Source: Edaphobacter acidisoli (GTDB lineage Bacteria > Acidobacteriota > Terriglobia > Terriglobales > Acidobacteriaceae). Taken from it: a stretch of DNA of 64,000 nt. A program made the position numbers and the translations under genes. How positions within the stretch are numbered: the stretch's first letter is position 1; the number at the start of each line of letters is the position of its first letter. The notes under the pieces were generated by a model, which searched no databases, was not told where the DNA came from, and saw only the letters and a list, made by a program, of their open reading frames with translations. Positions 38,590 through 47,900 of the stretch are shown here, piece by piece. The stretch spans positions 62,001 to 126,000 of the forward strand of contig NZ_BMJB01000002.1 in NCBI RefSeq assembly GCF_014642855.1, in the 5' to 3' direction.

Positions 38590-38654
38590 AATCGCACGGA
38601 TGGCAGGTGCTGAATTTGTGCAGTCGAAACTGTCGAGGTAGCATCGTCAATGAG

Positions 38655-39890
38655 ATGCTAATCACGCGGTCGAAGTTTTTCCTTGCCCTCCTCGTTGCCG
38701 GCCTTCTTTCTTCACCCGCATATTCGCAGGAGCTTGCGCGTCCTGGATGGGCGGGATTTGGCACAGCTTCGCAGATCTGGTGGAAGGGCGCATCGGTCTA
38801 CGAGATCGACCCGCACAGCTTCGGTGGCCTTGCCGGAATCACGCAGCACCTGGACTACATCCACTCGCTTGGCACCGACGCCGTTTTGCTGACACGCTTC
38901 CAGCCGGACGCAGCACACCCTCAAGATATCGATCCGGCAATTGGCACGCTCGATGATTTGGAAGAGCTGATCCATCAGGCAAGTAATCACAACATGAGGA
39001 TTCTGATCGACCTTGGCGTGCTTGCCCCTGCGACCGACCCGACCAGCATTGCGCGCTACTGGCTCAACCAGGGAGTGGCCGGCTTCCACATCAGCAGCCT
39101 CGATGAAGCCGCTCAGTTGCGAAAGATCGCCAGCAGCTACAAAGGCCAGCGAATCGTCATCGGTGACCTCGACACTGCGAATCCGATAAAGCAGGGCGGT
39201 CCGCAGCTTCTTCTCGATGCGCGACTCAGCAAGGTGAACCAGCTCTCGGCCGCAGCATTGCGAACTGAACTTGAAGCGGTGCAGCCAACGCAAGATCTGT
39301 TATTGGCCACCGACGGCCCGAGCACGCCACGCAGCATTACCCGCCTGGGCGACGGCCAGCACGATGCCGATATCGCAAAGGCAGTGGCCACACTACTATT
39401 TGCAAATCATACGTCTGCGCTGATTTATTCCGGACAGGAACTCGGCCTGCCTTCAGGCGAGATCAAGTGGGGTACGCCTGCGACCGGCGCGCTCTCGAAG
39501 ATTCCCGACAACTCACGCAGCGTGTTCGCGCAAGAGGCCAACCCCGACTCGTTGCTCAGTTGGTATCGCAGGCTCATCGCGCTGCATCACAGTAACGCAA
39601 CGATCAACTCCGCGCCAACGACGATCACGCTCGACCACGACAGCGAGAACGTTCTTGCGTGGATACGTAAACCACAAGTCCCAACCTATAAAAATCCGCC
39701 AGTAGTGATCGTGTGCAATCTCTCGGCGCAGACGGTGCATCTGTCGCTCGTGGATGACATGAAGAAGCTGCATCTGCGCGGCAGCTTCCTGCGTCCCATC
39801 CTTCGCTCGGACAATGGCATGGGGCCAATGTCGCTTGATTCGATGACACTGGCTCCGTTCGCGGTTTATATCGGTGGGCTGGGCTATTAG
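38655..39890 (+). CDS. Exported GH13 (alpha-amylase-like) protein lacking the catalytic residues
   Basis: A 411-residue protein; the ATG at 38655 opens a signal peptide ending near AYSQ. The fold is recognisable as a GH13 barrel plus beta-domain: WWKGASVYEIDPHSFGG, GITQHLDYIHSLGTDAVLL, ANHTSALIYSGQELGLP and a C-terminal VIVCNLSAQTV. But GFRxD, with the nucleophile Asp, reads GFHISS; the acid/base GE reads GDLDT; and the NHD region is replaced by TDGPSTPR. The barrel is also shorter than in active amylases. It is likely a sugar-binding or regulatory protein, not an enzyme. The gene abuts the LOG gene tail to tail, stop codons adjacent. Confidence 0.75.
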   Translation: MLITRSKFFLALLVAGLLSSPAYSQELARPGWAGFGTASQIWWKGASVYEIDPHSFGGLAGITQHLDYIHSLGTDAVLLTRFQPDAAHPQDIDPAIGTLDDLEELIHQASNHNMRILIDLGVLAPATDPTSIARYWLNQGVAGFHISSLDEAAQLRKIASSYKGQRIVIGDLDTANPIKQGGPQLLLDARLSKVNQLSAAALRTELEAVQPTQDLLLATDGPSTPRSITRLGDGQHDADIAKAVATLLFANHTSALIYSGQELGLPSGEIKWGTPATGALSKIPDNSRSVFAQEANPDSLLSWYRRLIALHHSNATINSAPTTITLDHDSENVLAWIRKPQVPTYKNPPVVIVCNLSAQTVHLSLVDDMKKLHLRGSFLRPILRSDNGMGPMSLDSMTLAPFAVYIGGLGY

Positions 39891-40883
39891 CTACAGCGTC
39901 TTGGCGATATCGGGTCCTAGCATCTCTTGTGCGCTTGGAGCGGGTTCGTCGGGAATTCGTTCGGCTTCCAGACGGCGCTGCTCGCGCTCGTACTCTGACT
40001 CCAGATGATTTTCAGTCAGGCCCTTTTTCAGCATGGCGAAGGCATCTTCGGGTGTATCGGCGAACTGAAACAGGTCGAGGTCCGAACGCGCAATTGCGCC
40101 CTTCTCTGCCAGCAAATCCAGATTGATGACATTCTTCCAATACGAAGATCCGTAGACCACAACGGTGATCTTTTTTGCTAGTTTTTTAGTTTGGGCCAGC
40201 GTCAGCACCTCGAACATCTCATCGAGCGTGCCGAATCCCCCGGGAAAGACCACCAGCGCCTTTGCCAGATATGCGAACCAGTATTTGCGCATGAAGAAGT
40301 AATGGAAGTCGAAGTTGAGCGCCGGCGTGATGTAGGGATTCGGATGTTGCTCGAAGGGCAGTTTGATATTCAGCCCGATGGTCTTGCATCCGGCCTCGTG
40401 CGCGCCGCGGTTGGCGGCTTCCATGATGCCTGGGCCTCCGCCGGAGGTGATGACGAAGCGGTGCCTGCGGCCTGGTAGTGAAGCTGACCACGAAGCCAGC
40501 ATTCCAGCCAGCTTGCGGGCGTCCTCGTAGTAGCGGGCCATTTCGACAGCGGCCTCGGCGAGCTTTAATTTCTGAGCGCTGGCTTCTCCTTTTTCGATTT
40601 CATCGCGGCTCGCGGGCTGTTCGTGCTTGGGAGCCGGTTGTGCCGATCCGGTGTTTTCGAGCAACTCTAGGGCGGAGTTAGCTACGTCGAGCGCACGGAA
40701 GCGCGCTGAGCCGAAGAAAACCACCGTATCCTGAATGCGTTCGCGGCGAAAGCGCGCCATCGGTTCCTGATATTCGGCCAGGATGCGCAAGATGCGCCCG
40801 TCGGGCGAGTTGATGAAGTCGCTGTTCTCGTATGCCAGCGGGGCACTTTCCAATTCTTTCAAATCGTCTGGGTTTGTGTTCAT
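39891..40883 (-). CDS. LOG-family (TIGR00730) nucleotide phosphoribohydrolase
   Basis: A 330-residue protein with the Rossmann-type LOG core (about 40-290): VVFFGSARF, SGGGPGIMEAANRGA and PGGFGTLDEMFEVLT. The GGGPG and PGGxGTxxE motifs, with the catalytic Arg/Glu, are intact. LOG enzymes release the base from nucleoside 5'-monophosphates, including cytokinin ribotides; bacterial homologues such as PpnN act on ordinary purine and pyrimidine monophosphates. It is larger than minimal LOG proteins because of a charged region (about 80-110) and a C-terminal tail rich in Glu and Arg. It is often misnamed lysine decarboxylase. Confidence 0.85.
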   Translation of the reverse strand: MNTNPDDLKELESAPLAYENSDFINSPDGRILRILAEYQEPMARFRRERIQDTVVFFGSARFRALDVANSALELLENTGSAQPAPKHEQPASRDEIEKGEASAQKLKLAEAAVEMARYYEDARKLAGMLASWSASLPGRRHRFVITSGGGPGIMEAANRGAHEAGCKTIGLNIKLPFEQHPNPYITPALNFDFHYFFMRKYWFAYLAKALVVFPGGFGTLDEMFEVLTLAQTKKLAKKITVVVYGSSYWKNVINLDLLAEKGAIARSDLDLFQFADTPEDAFAMLKKGLTENHLESEYEREQRRLEAERIPDEPAPSAQEMLGPDIAKTL

Positions 40884-40914
40884 CCTTCAGGTTCCGTATC
40901 TCTTATTGAAATAG

Positions 40915-41262
40915 TTACCCGCGATAGTCGCGGTAATGTATCGCTTCGGAGATGCCGATCCAGATGTCGAGCAACCCCAGGCCAGAGATGATGCCGCGTA
41001 CGGCGCCGTTGTGCAGAATCGAAGCAAGCCAAGGCCGGGCCAAAATAAACATGTTCCGGTCCCACATCTGGGTCCACCAGGGCAATACAGTTACCAGAAT
41101 GCCAAGATAGACACAGAACAAGACCAGCACAAAGAGCGAGAGACGTTGCAGCCAGATGGGGGCCGTCTTGCGGTTTTGCTGGCCAACGGGTTGACCCCGG
41201 TCTTCTGGTTCTGGTCGAACGGCTGGTTCAGGGTTCGGAAATAGTTGTGGCTGTCCGGACAT
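40915..41262 (-). CDS. Small membrane protein of unknown function
   Basis: A 115-residue protein from the ATG at 41262, which has a GGGAG site; the longer TTG start at 41316 lacks one. A Pro-rich hydrophilic N-terminus is followed by one strong membrane segment (LSLFVLVLFCVYLGILVTV) and a second weaker hydrophobic stretch near GIISGLGLLDIWIGI. I do not recognise it. It lies 31 bases upstream of the LOG gene on the same strand and is probably co-transcribed with it. Confidence 0.65.
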   Translation of the reverse strand: MSGQPQLFPNPEPAVRPEPEDRGQPVGQQNRKTAPIWLQRLSLFVLVLFCVYLGILVTVLPWWTQMWDRNMFILARPWLASILHNGAVRGIISGLGLLDIWIGISEAIHYRDYRG

Positions 41263-41387
41263 CAAACTCCCAAGATTGACAGTAGCAGACGCTCGGCTCA
41301 TTGTCTCGCAACTCAAGTGCTTCGGCGGGCCGTTCTTATGACTCGCTTGTGAGCGAATAGGCTTCGCAAAATGCGAAAATAGAGGAA

Positions 41388-43409
41388 ATGCTTCAACTCT
41401 CAGCTGCCGGAAAGCGTTTCGGCCCCAAACTCCTCTTCGAAGATGTCAACTGGCTCATTACGCCGAACGAGCGCACCGGTTTGGTCGGCGGCAATGGCAC
41501 GGGTAAATCCACTCTGCTCAAAGTGCTTGCAGGGGCTGAGACACTCGACTACGGACAGCTCACTCGTGTGAAGGGCATGACTCTTGGCTACCTACCGCAA
41601 GACGGGCTTGCCTTGCGCGGCAAGACCGTCTTCGCCGAATGCCTCTCCGTCTTCGATCACCTGCACGCTCTTGAACGAGAGGCTGAGGAACTGACGCATA
41701 CGCTCTCTGAGGTGGATCCAAAGTCGAAGGAGTACGAGGCAGCGGCTGAGCGTTACTCCGATATTGCCGACCAGCTTCATGTTCACGACATCTATACTCT
41801 GGACGCGCAGGTAGGCGCAGTGCTCGGCGGCCTCGGCTTCTCCAGGGAAGACTGGGAGCGTAAGACTGAGGAATTCTCCGGCGGTTGGCAGATGCGCATT
41901 GCTTTGGCCAAGCTGCTCTTGCAAAAGCCCAGCCTGCTGCTACTGGACGAGCCAACCAACCATCTCGATCTGGAGTCGCGCAATTGGCTCGAGAGTTACC
42001 TCCACGATTACCCCAACGCCTTCATCCTGATCTCGCATGACCGCTACTTTCTCGATGTGACGGTCAATAAGATTGTCGAGGTTTGGAACAAGCACATGCA
42101 TACGTACCACGGCAACTATGAGAAGTATGTGCAGCAAAAGGAAGAGCGCCGCGCAACGTTGACTGCCGCATACAAAAATCAGCGTGACCGCATTGAGGCA
42201 TTGGAAGCTTTCATCAACCGCTTTCGCTACCAGGCGACGAAGGCCAAGCAGGTGCAGTCGCGCATTAAGGAACTGGAGAAGATCGAGCGCATCGAGATTC
42301 CTGAAGAAGAGGCGACCATTCACTTCACAATTCCACCCGCGCCAGCCAGTGGGCGCACTGTGATTGAGGCTCAAAATCTGCGTAAGGTGTATCCAACGCC
42401 AGATGGTGGTGAGAAGCTCATTCTCGACAACCTTAACTTCACCATCGAGCGCGGCGACCGTATCGCCCTCGTAGGGGCAAACGGTGCAGGGAAGTCAACG
42501 TTGATTCGCCTGTTGAGTGAGCAGGAAGAGCCGACGAGCGGCACCGTACGGCTTGGCCACAATGCGCTGGTCGACTTTTTTGCGCAGGATCAGTACAAAG
42601 TACTCGATCCGAACGCCGTCATGATGGATGATATTGCTGCTGCTGCGCCAAAGGTCCCGGTGGTCGAGTTGCGCAGCCTGCTCGGCTGCTTCATGTTCTC
42701 AGGCGACGATGTCTTCAAGAAGCTGGGCGTGCTCTCTGGCGGGGAACGCAACCGCTACGCGATGGCCAAGATGCTGGTCTCGCCCTCGAACATGCTGCTC
42801 CTCGATGAGCCGACGAACCATCTTGACCTGCGCGCAAAGGATGTGTTGCTCGATGCGATCAAGAACTTTACCGGTACGGTGCTGTTCGTCTCGCATGACC
42901 GCTACTTTATCGACGGCCTGGCAACGCGCGTCTTCGAAGTCGAAGACCGCCGTCTACACATCTATCCCGGCAACTACGAGGAATATCTGTGGCGCAAGCA
43001 GGGCGGCCCTGAGAAGGTTGCCGAGCGGATTGCCGTAGATCTGGCTGCCGCTTCGCCCTCTCTGACGACTTCTCACGCTAGTCAAACGCCGGCTGCAATC
43101 GCCTTCGCTGATGCTCCACACGGAACAGTGGAGAAGCCCGCTTCACAGCATCCGACGGCACCTATCAAGCGCCTGAATCCGATCAAACTGAAGCAGCTTG
43201 AAGACCGCTTACACGCTGCCGAAGACGAGATAACCTGGTTGGAGTCTGCAATTCATTCGGCCGAAGAGCGTCTGAGCAACTTTACTTCAGCCGAGCAGTC
43301 GCAGAGAGACGCCGCTGAACTGGATCAACTCCGCGAGAAGCGCTTGTCGATGCTCTCCGAATGGGAAGAACTCACCCTCACTCTCGAAGAGCAGGCAACA
43401 GTCAGTTAG
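41388..43409 (+). CDS. ABC-F family ATPase (Uup/YdiF type)
   Basis: A 673-residue soluble protein with two ABC cassettes and no membrane segments. Walker A motifs are GGNGTGKST and GANGAGKST; Walker B is LLLLDEPTNHLD in the first half and MLLLDEPTNHLD in the second; the signatures are FSGGWQMR and LSGGERNR. The linker between the cassettes (about residues 235-310, rich in Arg/Lys/Gln) is the P-site tRNA interaction motif region, and a C-terminal coiled coil (about 600-670) is like Uup and YdiF. ABC-F proteins act on the ribosome to relieve stalling. It shows no obvious antibiotic-resistance hallmark. Confidence 0.9.
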   Translation: MLQLSAAGKRFGPKLLFEDVNWLITPNERTGLVGGNGTGKSTLLKVLAGAETLDYGQLTRVKGMTLGYLPQDGLALRGKTVFAECLSVFDHLHALEREAEELTHTLSEVDPKSKEYEAAAERYSDIADQLHVHDIYTLDAQVGAVLGGLGFSREDWERKTEEFSGGWQMRIALAKLLLQKPSLLLLDEPTNHLDLESRNWLESYLHDYPNAFILISHDRYFLDVTVNKIVEVWNKHMHTYHGNYEKYVQQKEERRATLTAAYKNQRDRIEALEAFINRFRYQATKAKQVQSRIKELEKIERIEIPEEEATIHFTIPPAPASGRTVIEAQNLRKVYPTPDGGEKLILDNLNFTIERGDRIALVGANGAGKSTLIRLLSEQEEPTSGTVRLGHNALVDFFAQDQYKVLDPNAVMMDDIAAAAPKVPVVELRSLLGCFMFSGDDVFKKLGVLSGGERNRYAMAKMLVSPSNMLLLDEPTNHLDLRAKDVLLDAIKNFTGTVLFVSHDRYFIDGLATRVFEVEDRRLHIYPGNYEEYLWRKQGGPEKVAERIAVDLAAASPSLTTSHASQTPAAIAFADAPHGTVEKPASQHPTAPIKRLNPIKLKQLEDRLHAAEDEITWLESAIHSAEERLSNFTSAEQSQRDAAELDQLREKRLSMLSEWEELTLTLEEQATVS

Positions 43410-43435
43410 GTGGTTATCGTTTCTGAACCAAGTCC

Positions 43436-44605
43436 CTACGCAAACACCAGACACTGCGGCTTCGAGATTGGGAAGCTTTTTCCTTCGCTGCTCAGTTTTC
43501 CGGTCTTGGTATCCCTGCTAAAGACCGAAATGTTGTCCGAGTCCTGATTTGCAGCCAGTATCCATCGCTCGCTTGGGTCCAATGCGATGTGGCGGGGAAT
43601 CTTTCCTCCGCAGGGTGTCCGCTCCAGAATGGTTAGCTTTCCATCTTCAGGCGAAACCGCAAAAGTCACGAGCACGCCGTAAAACCTGTCGGCGGCATAG
43701 GCAAACCGCGCCGAGCGGTCGAACACAATATCAGCTCCGCCTGTCTTCCAGTGCTCACGCGGCACATCGGCCATTGAGACGACCTGCACCGTCTTCAGTG
43801 CCCCCTGCTCAGCATTCCAATCAAGCACATCGACCGTCGAGTGCATCTCCGTCACGCAGTATGCCCAGCGTCCATTCGGATGAAACTTCAATGCGCGCGG
43901 ACCTGCTCCAGCATCGGAACGCCACACCGCTGGATCGTTCGGCTTCACCTCTGCTGTGGTCGCGTTGAGTTTATAGATATGGATCTCGTCCAGGCCGAGA
44001 TCGTTGACCAGTAAGAAGCGATTGTCTGGCGATACCGTTACACGATGCGCATGAGGCATTTGCTGACGTCGACTGTCTGGCCCATGACCCGAGTATTGCT
44101 CGAACCAGACTGCGGGGCTGAGATGTCCGTCGGCGCCGACGCGGAACGAGGTTGCACTTCCTCCTGCGTAATTTGCTCCGAACGCAGCGCGCCCTGTGTG
44201 GTCGACAGCAACGTGACACGTTCCTGGCCCACCGGTCGCCGATTCACTGATTTTGACCAGCTTCGCGGCTTCTCGATCCAGGTGGTAACTCGACACAGCC
44301 CCGCTGCTTTTACCTTCGTATTGATTGACTTCGTTGGCGACAAAGACAGTTTTGTGGTCGGGGCCAAGCACGAGGAATGTTGGATTGTCCGCTGCTGCCG
44401 CAAGTCCGATCTGCTTTAGCTCACCCGTTGTCGAATCCAGTGAATATGCATAGATGCCCTTGCTCGTCTCAGCTGTTTGCGTTCCGACAAGTAACAACTC
44501 TTCCTCCTTCGTCTGATTGCTTGCTACTATCCATGGGCCTGCCGCGACTGACGAGGACAATACTGCAGAGCCATATAGAAATCTGCGCCTTGATATCTTT
44601 CCCAC
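43436..44605 (-). CDS. Exported lactonase-family beta-propeller (Pgl/YbhE type)
   Basis: A 389-residue protein starting at GTG. The N-terminus is a Tat-type signal (SRRRFLYGSAVLSSSVAAG). The rest is a seven-bladed propeller with the lactonase-family features LLVGTQTAETSKGIYAYSLD, NPTFLVLGPDHKTVFVANEV and AANQDSDNISVFSRD. The cytoplasmic family member hydrolyses 6-phosphogluconolactone; a Tat-exported form suggests a periplasmic sugar lactone instead. It is convergent with the ABC-F gene (26 bases apart). Confidence 0.85.
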   Translation of the reverse strand: MGKISRRRFLYGSAVLSSSVAAGPWIVASNQTKEEELLLVGTQTAETSKGIYAYSLDSTTGELKQIGLAAAADNPTFLVLGPDHKTVFVANEVNQYEGKSSGAVSSYHLDREAAKLVKISESATGGPGTCHVAVDHTGRAAFGANYAGGSATSFRVGADGHLSPAVWFEQYSGHGPDSRRQQMPHAHRVTVSPDNRFLLVNDLGLDEIHIYKLNATTAEVKPNDPAVWRSDAGAGPRALKFHPNGRWAYCVTEMHSTVDVLDWNAEQGALKTVQVVSMADVPREHWKTGGADIVFDRSARFAYAADRFYGVLVTFAVSPEDGKLTILERTPCGGKIPRHIALDPSERWILAANQDSDNISVFSRDTKTGKLSSEGKSFPISKPQCLVFA

Positions 44606-44937
44606 TCAACCCATCCCACAACAAAATTTTGGAACATATATATTGCCAAACCAGTAGACACCAAATGCAATACAGACGCCACCGGCTCAATATCATTGGC
44701 GGCGTGATTGGCCTGAGCCCTGTAACAAAAATAGCGGCTACAACCTTTGTAGCGATAAACGTTTGAGAGCTAAGGTGAGCAATCCACATGCCGTGCGCAC
44801 GATTTGCAGCTTCAGCGCGACGATGGCCAATTGCTCGCGAACGATGGTGCAACTTTAGTGCAATAGGTCAGCCTTGTGACGGAGGTTACGGTGGTTACGA
44901 AAGTTCTATCGCGGTAGTGCCGCGCACGAAGGAACCT
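44606..44937. other. Divergent intergenic region with a short inverted repeat
   Basis: No gene is apparent between the lactonase gene and the giant repeat protein gene; the coding frame that continues upstream from 44938 has no ribosome site at its first ATG and reads as untranslated sequence. A seven-base inverted repeat, GCTACAA-CCT-TTGTAGC (44737-44753), may be an operator for one of the flanking genes. The stretch 44625-44670 is AT-rich and suits a promoter. Confidence 0.4.
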
Positions 44938-47900
44938 ATGACGCCTACACCTCCCCGTTCTGTTCGCCGTTTGGTCTCGTTCGTTCAGAAGTACTTGCTA
45001 GGTTCTGTATCACTTTTGGCTATGGCATTGGTTCCTGCAGCCAATGCGGCTCAGTTGACTACCGCAACTACATTGGCAATTTCATCGACCACGGTTCCAT
45101 ATAAAACACCGATCACGCTGACGGCGACCGTGACTTCAGGGGGTACTCCTGTCAGTGCAGGTCTTGTGCTGTTCTGCGATGCTTCGGCAACTTATTGCGA
45201 GAACAACTCTGCACTGGGCATTGCGCAGCTGACCAAATCCAACGCCACGGCAGAGGTGAAAATCGGGAGTGGGCCGATCGGGAACCACTCGTACAAGGCA
45301 GTGTTCATTGCGAATAAGTTTTATGCAAGCAGTACGTCGAACACCGTTAGCTACTCGGTGACGGGCACGTATGCCTCGCAGACTACACTGTCAGACACAG
45401 GCTCGCCGGGTAACTACACTCTGAACATGGGCGTCAGCGCTGTAGGTGCGGTGACAGCCGGACCAACGGGATCAATATCCATCGTCGATACAAGTGATGG
45501 CAATAATATCTTGGGGACCCAGTCTCTTCAGGTTTCGACTTTGAGCGACTCCTTTGTTCAGGAGGCTGCATTCCCCGTGGGCGGTCCGCCGCCGCCGCCG
45601 CCGGCACAGCTTTACCGCTCGGTCGCGGTGGAATCGGCTTATTTGAATGGTGACAATAATCTTGATGTGGTGACTGGAGACGCTGCAAATACCGTTTCTG
45701 TAATGCTTGGAAATGGCGACGGCACATTTCAGCCTCAAGCCAATTATTCTGGATGCCCGAGTTCGATTACAGGGGATGTAGCAACGAAGATACTGTTGGC
45801 TGATTTTAATCGCGACGGCAATACGGATATCGTCCTGGGATGCTCCAATGCTAGCGAAGGAGGAGTGGTCATTCTTCTCGGCAACGGCGATGGCACATTC
45901 CAGGCTCCCATGGCCTATGCGACAGGTGACGTCTTCAGCCTCGCTCTCGGCGATTTCAACAATGATGGCATTCTCGATATCGCTGTTTCGGATCAAACGC
46001 AGCAAAACATTACTATCCTGATCGGCAAGGGAGACGGGACGTTTACTTTAGGCACGTCCATCACAACCGCAACTCAGACGAAGGGAATCGTCGCAGGCGA
46101 CTTCAATGGTGATGGAACGACCGATATCGCCTTCGCACAGGCTGAGGCAACAGGCACGTTATCCGATTTATATGTTGCTCTGGGCAAAGGCGACGGCACC
46201 TTTAGTACGCCAACGAAGGTAGCGACCGGAATTGGAGAATTTCTGACCGCGGGCGATACGGACGCAGATAACATCACTGACATTGTGTCCACGACCATCA
46301 CGCTGGCACAGCCACCGAACGGCTATGTTCAACCAAGCATGTGGGTTCTTCTTGGAAAAGGGAACGGCACCTTTCAGACTCCGGTGGTTTATTCGGCTGA
46401 CTATCCCTCCGACCCGCACCTCGCCGACGTCAATGGCGACGGTAAGCCCGACATCATCGCCGGAGGAAGTACCGGAGCTCTGGTCTTCTACGGAAACGGC
46501 GACGGAACGTTCCAACCCTATATCGAGCCAACCATCGGCGGATTCTCGCTGACCTATGCCGTCAACGCTGGAGACTACAACAATGACGGCAACGCAGATC
46601 TGGTCGGAACTGACGCAAATAGCGCGCAGGCCGCGGTTTCTCTAAGCCAGGTCGTCCAATCCTCTACTGCTTTAGCTTTGACGAATATTGCGGTTTTCCC
46701 ACTGGGCAGCGGAGTTCATCAGGTGGATGCCAGCTATCCGGGAGACTCGATCTATCTTGCCAGCTTATCACCTACGGTCTCTCTGACTGCAGCTCCTACG
46801 CCGACTACTTTAACACTGAGCGCGTCACCTACTACTGCGACTCTTGCTGGACAGACAGTTACATTCACGGCCACGTTGAGCCCTTATACAGTGGGGCCGC
46901 CGACGACTACGACCAATGGCGAGACGGTTATGTTCTATAGTGGCGGTTCCTTAATCGGCACCGGCGCGCTCAACAATGGAGTCGCAACATTGGCAACAGG
47001 TGCTTTGCCTGTTGGAACAGACTCGGTCCAGGCGACATTCCCCGGTGATTCTAACTATGACACCAGCAACTCGAACTCAGTGTCAGTAACAGTTGCCAAC
47101 ATTGTGCTTACATCGTCATTGAATCCTTCGATGTACCAACAGTCAGTTACATTCACGGCGACACTCGGAAACAGCAAGTCCGGATCCGTAAACTTCGTGG
47201 ATGGAAGCGATGTGATTGGTACGGTTGTGGTGGCGGGGACATCGGTCATGTTCACCACCTCGTCTCTTTCGGTCGGATCGCACGATATCACCGCTGTCTA
47301 TGGGTCATCTACGTCACCGGTGTTGATCCAAGTCGTGAACAAAGCTGTGCCGGCCGTTACTGTCACGACATCGGGCCCGAGTGTCTATGGAAATCCAGTC
47401 ACGATTACAGCATCGGTTCCGTCTGGCCCGACTGGAACGATTACTATCTCAAGCGGTTCAACTACATTGGGTTCAGGAACCATCAACAACGGGATCGTAA
47501 CCATTACGACTTCAACGTTGCCAACCGGATCTGATCCCGTTACCGCAACCTACAATGGAGACGGCAATTACGCCACAGCGACTGGCACGACGACGCAGGT
47601 TGTTTCAAAGGCATCCCCTTCCTCTACATTGACTTCCTCGCTTAACCCATCAACACCAGGTGTATCGGTGACATTCACAGATGCTCTGCCAACATCGGTG
47701 ACAGGTACTGTGACTTTTAAGAACGGATCTACTGTGCTGGGTACTTCGACTGTAACGAACGGAACGGCGACAGTGACATCTTCTACGCTCCCGACTGGCA
47801 GCGATGCAATTACTGCGACTTACAGTGGAGATACGAACAACAATGGGTCTACAGCTACTCTGACCCAGACTGTCAATAAGAACACACCTACCGTAACTGT

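Noticed and set aside
39891..40883. Lysine decarboxylase
   Set aside because: PGGFGTLDE and GGGPG are LOG-family motifs; the decarboxylase name is an old misannotation.
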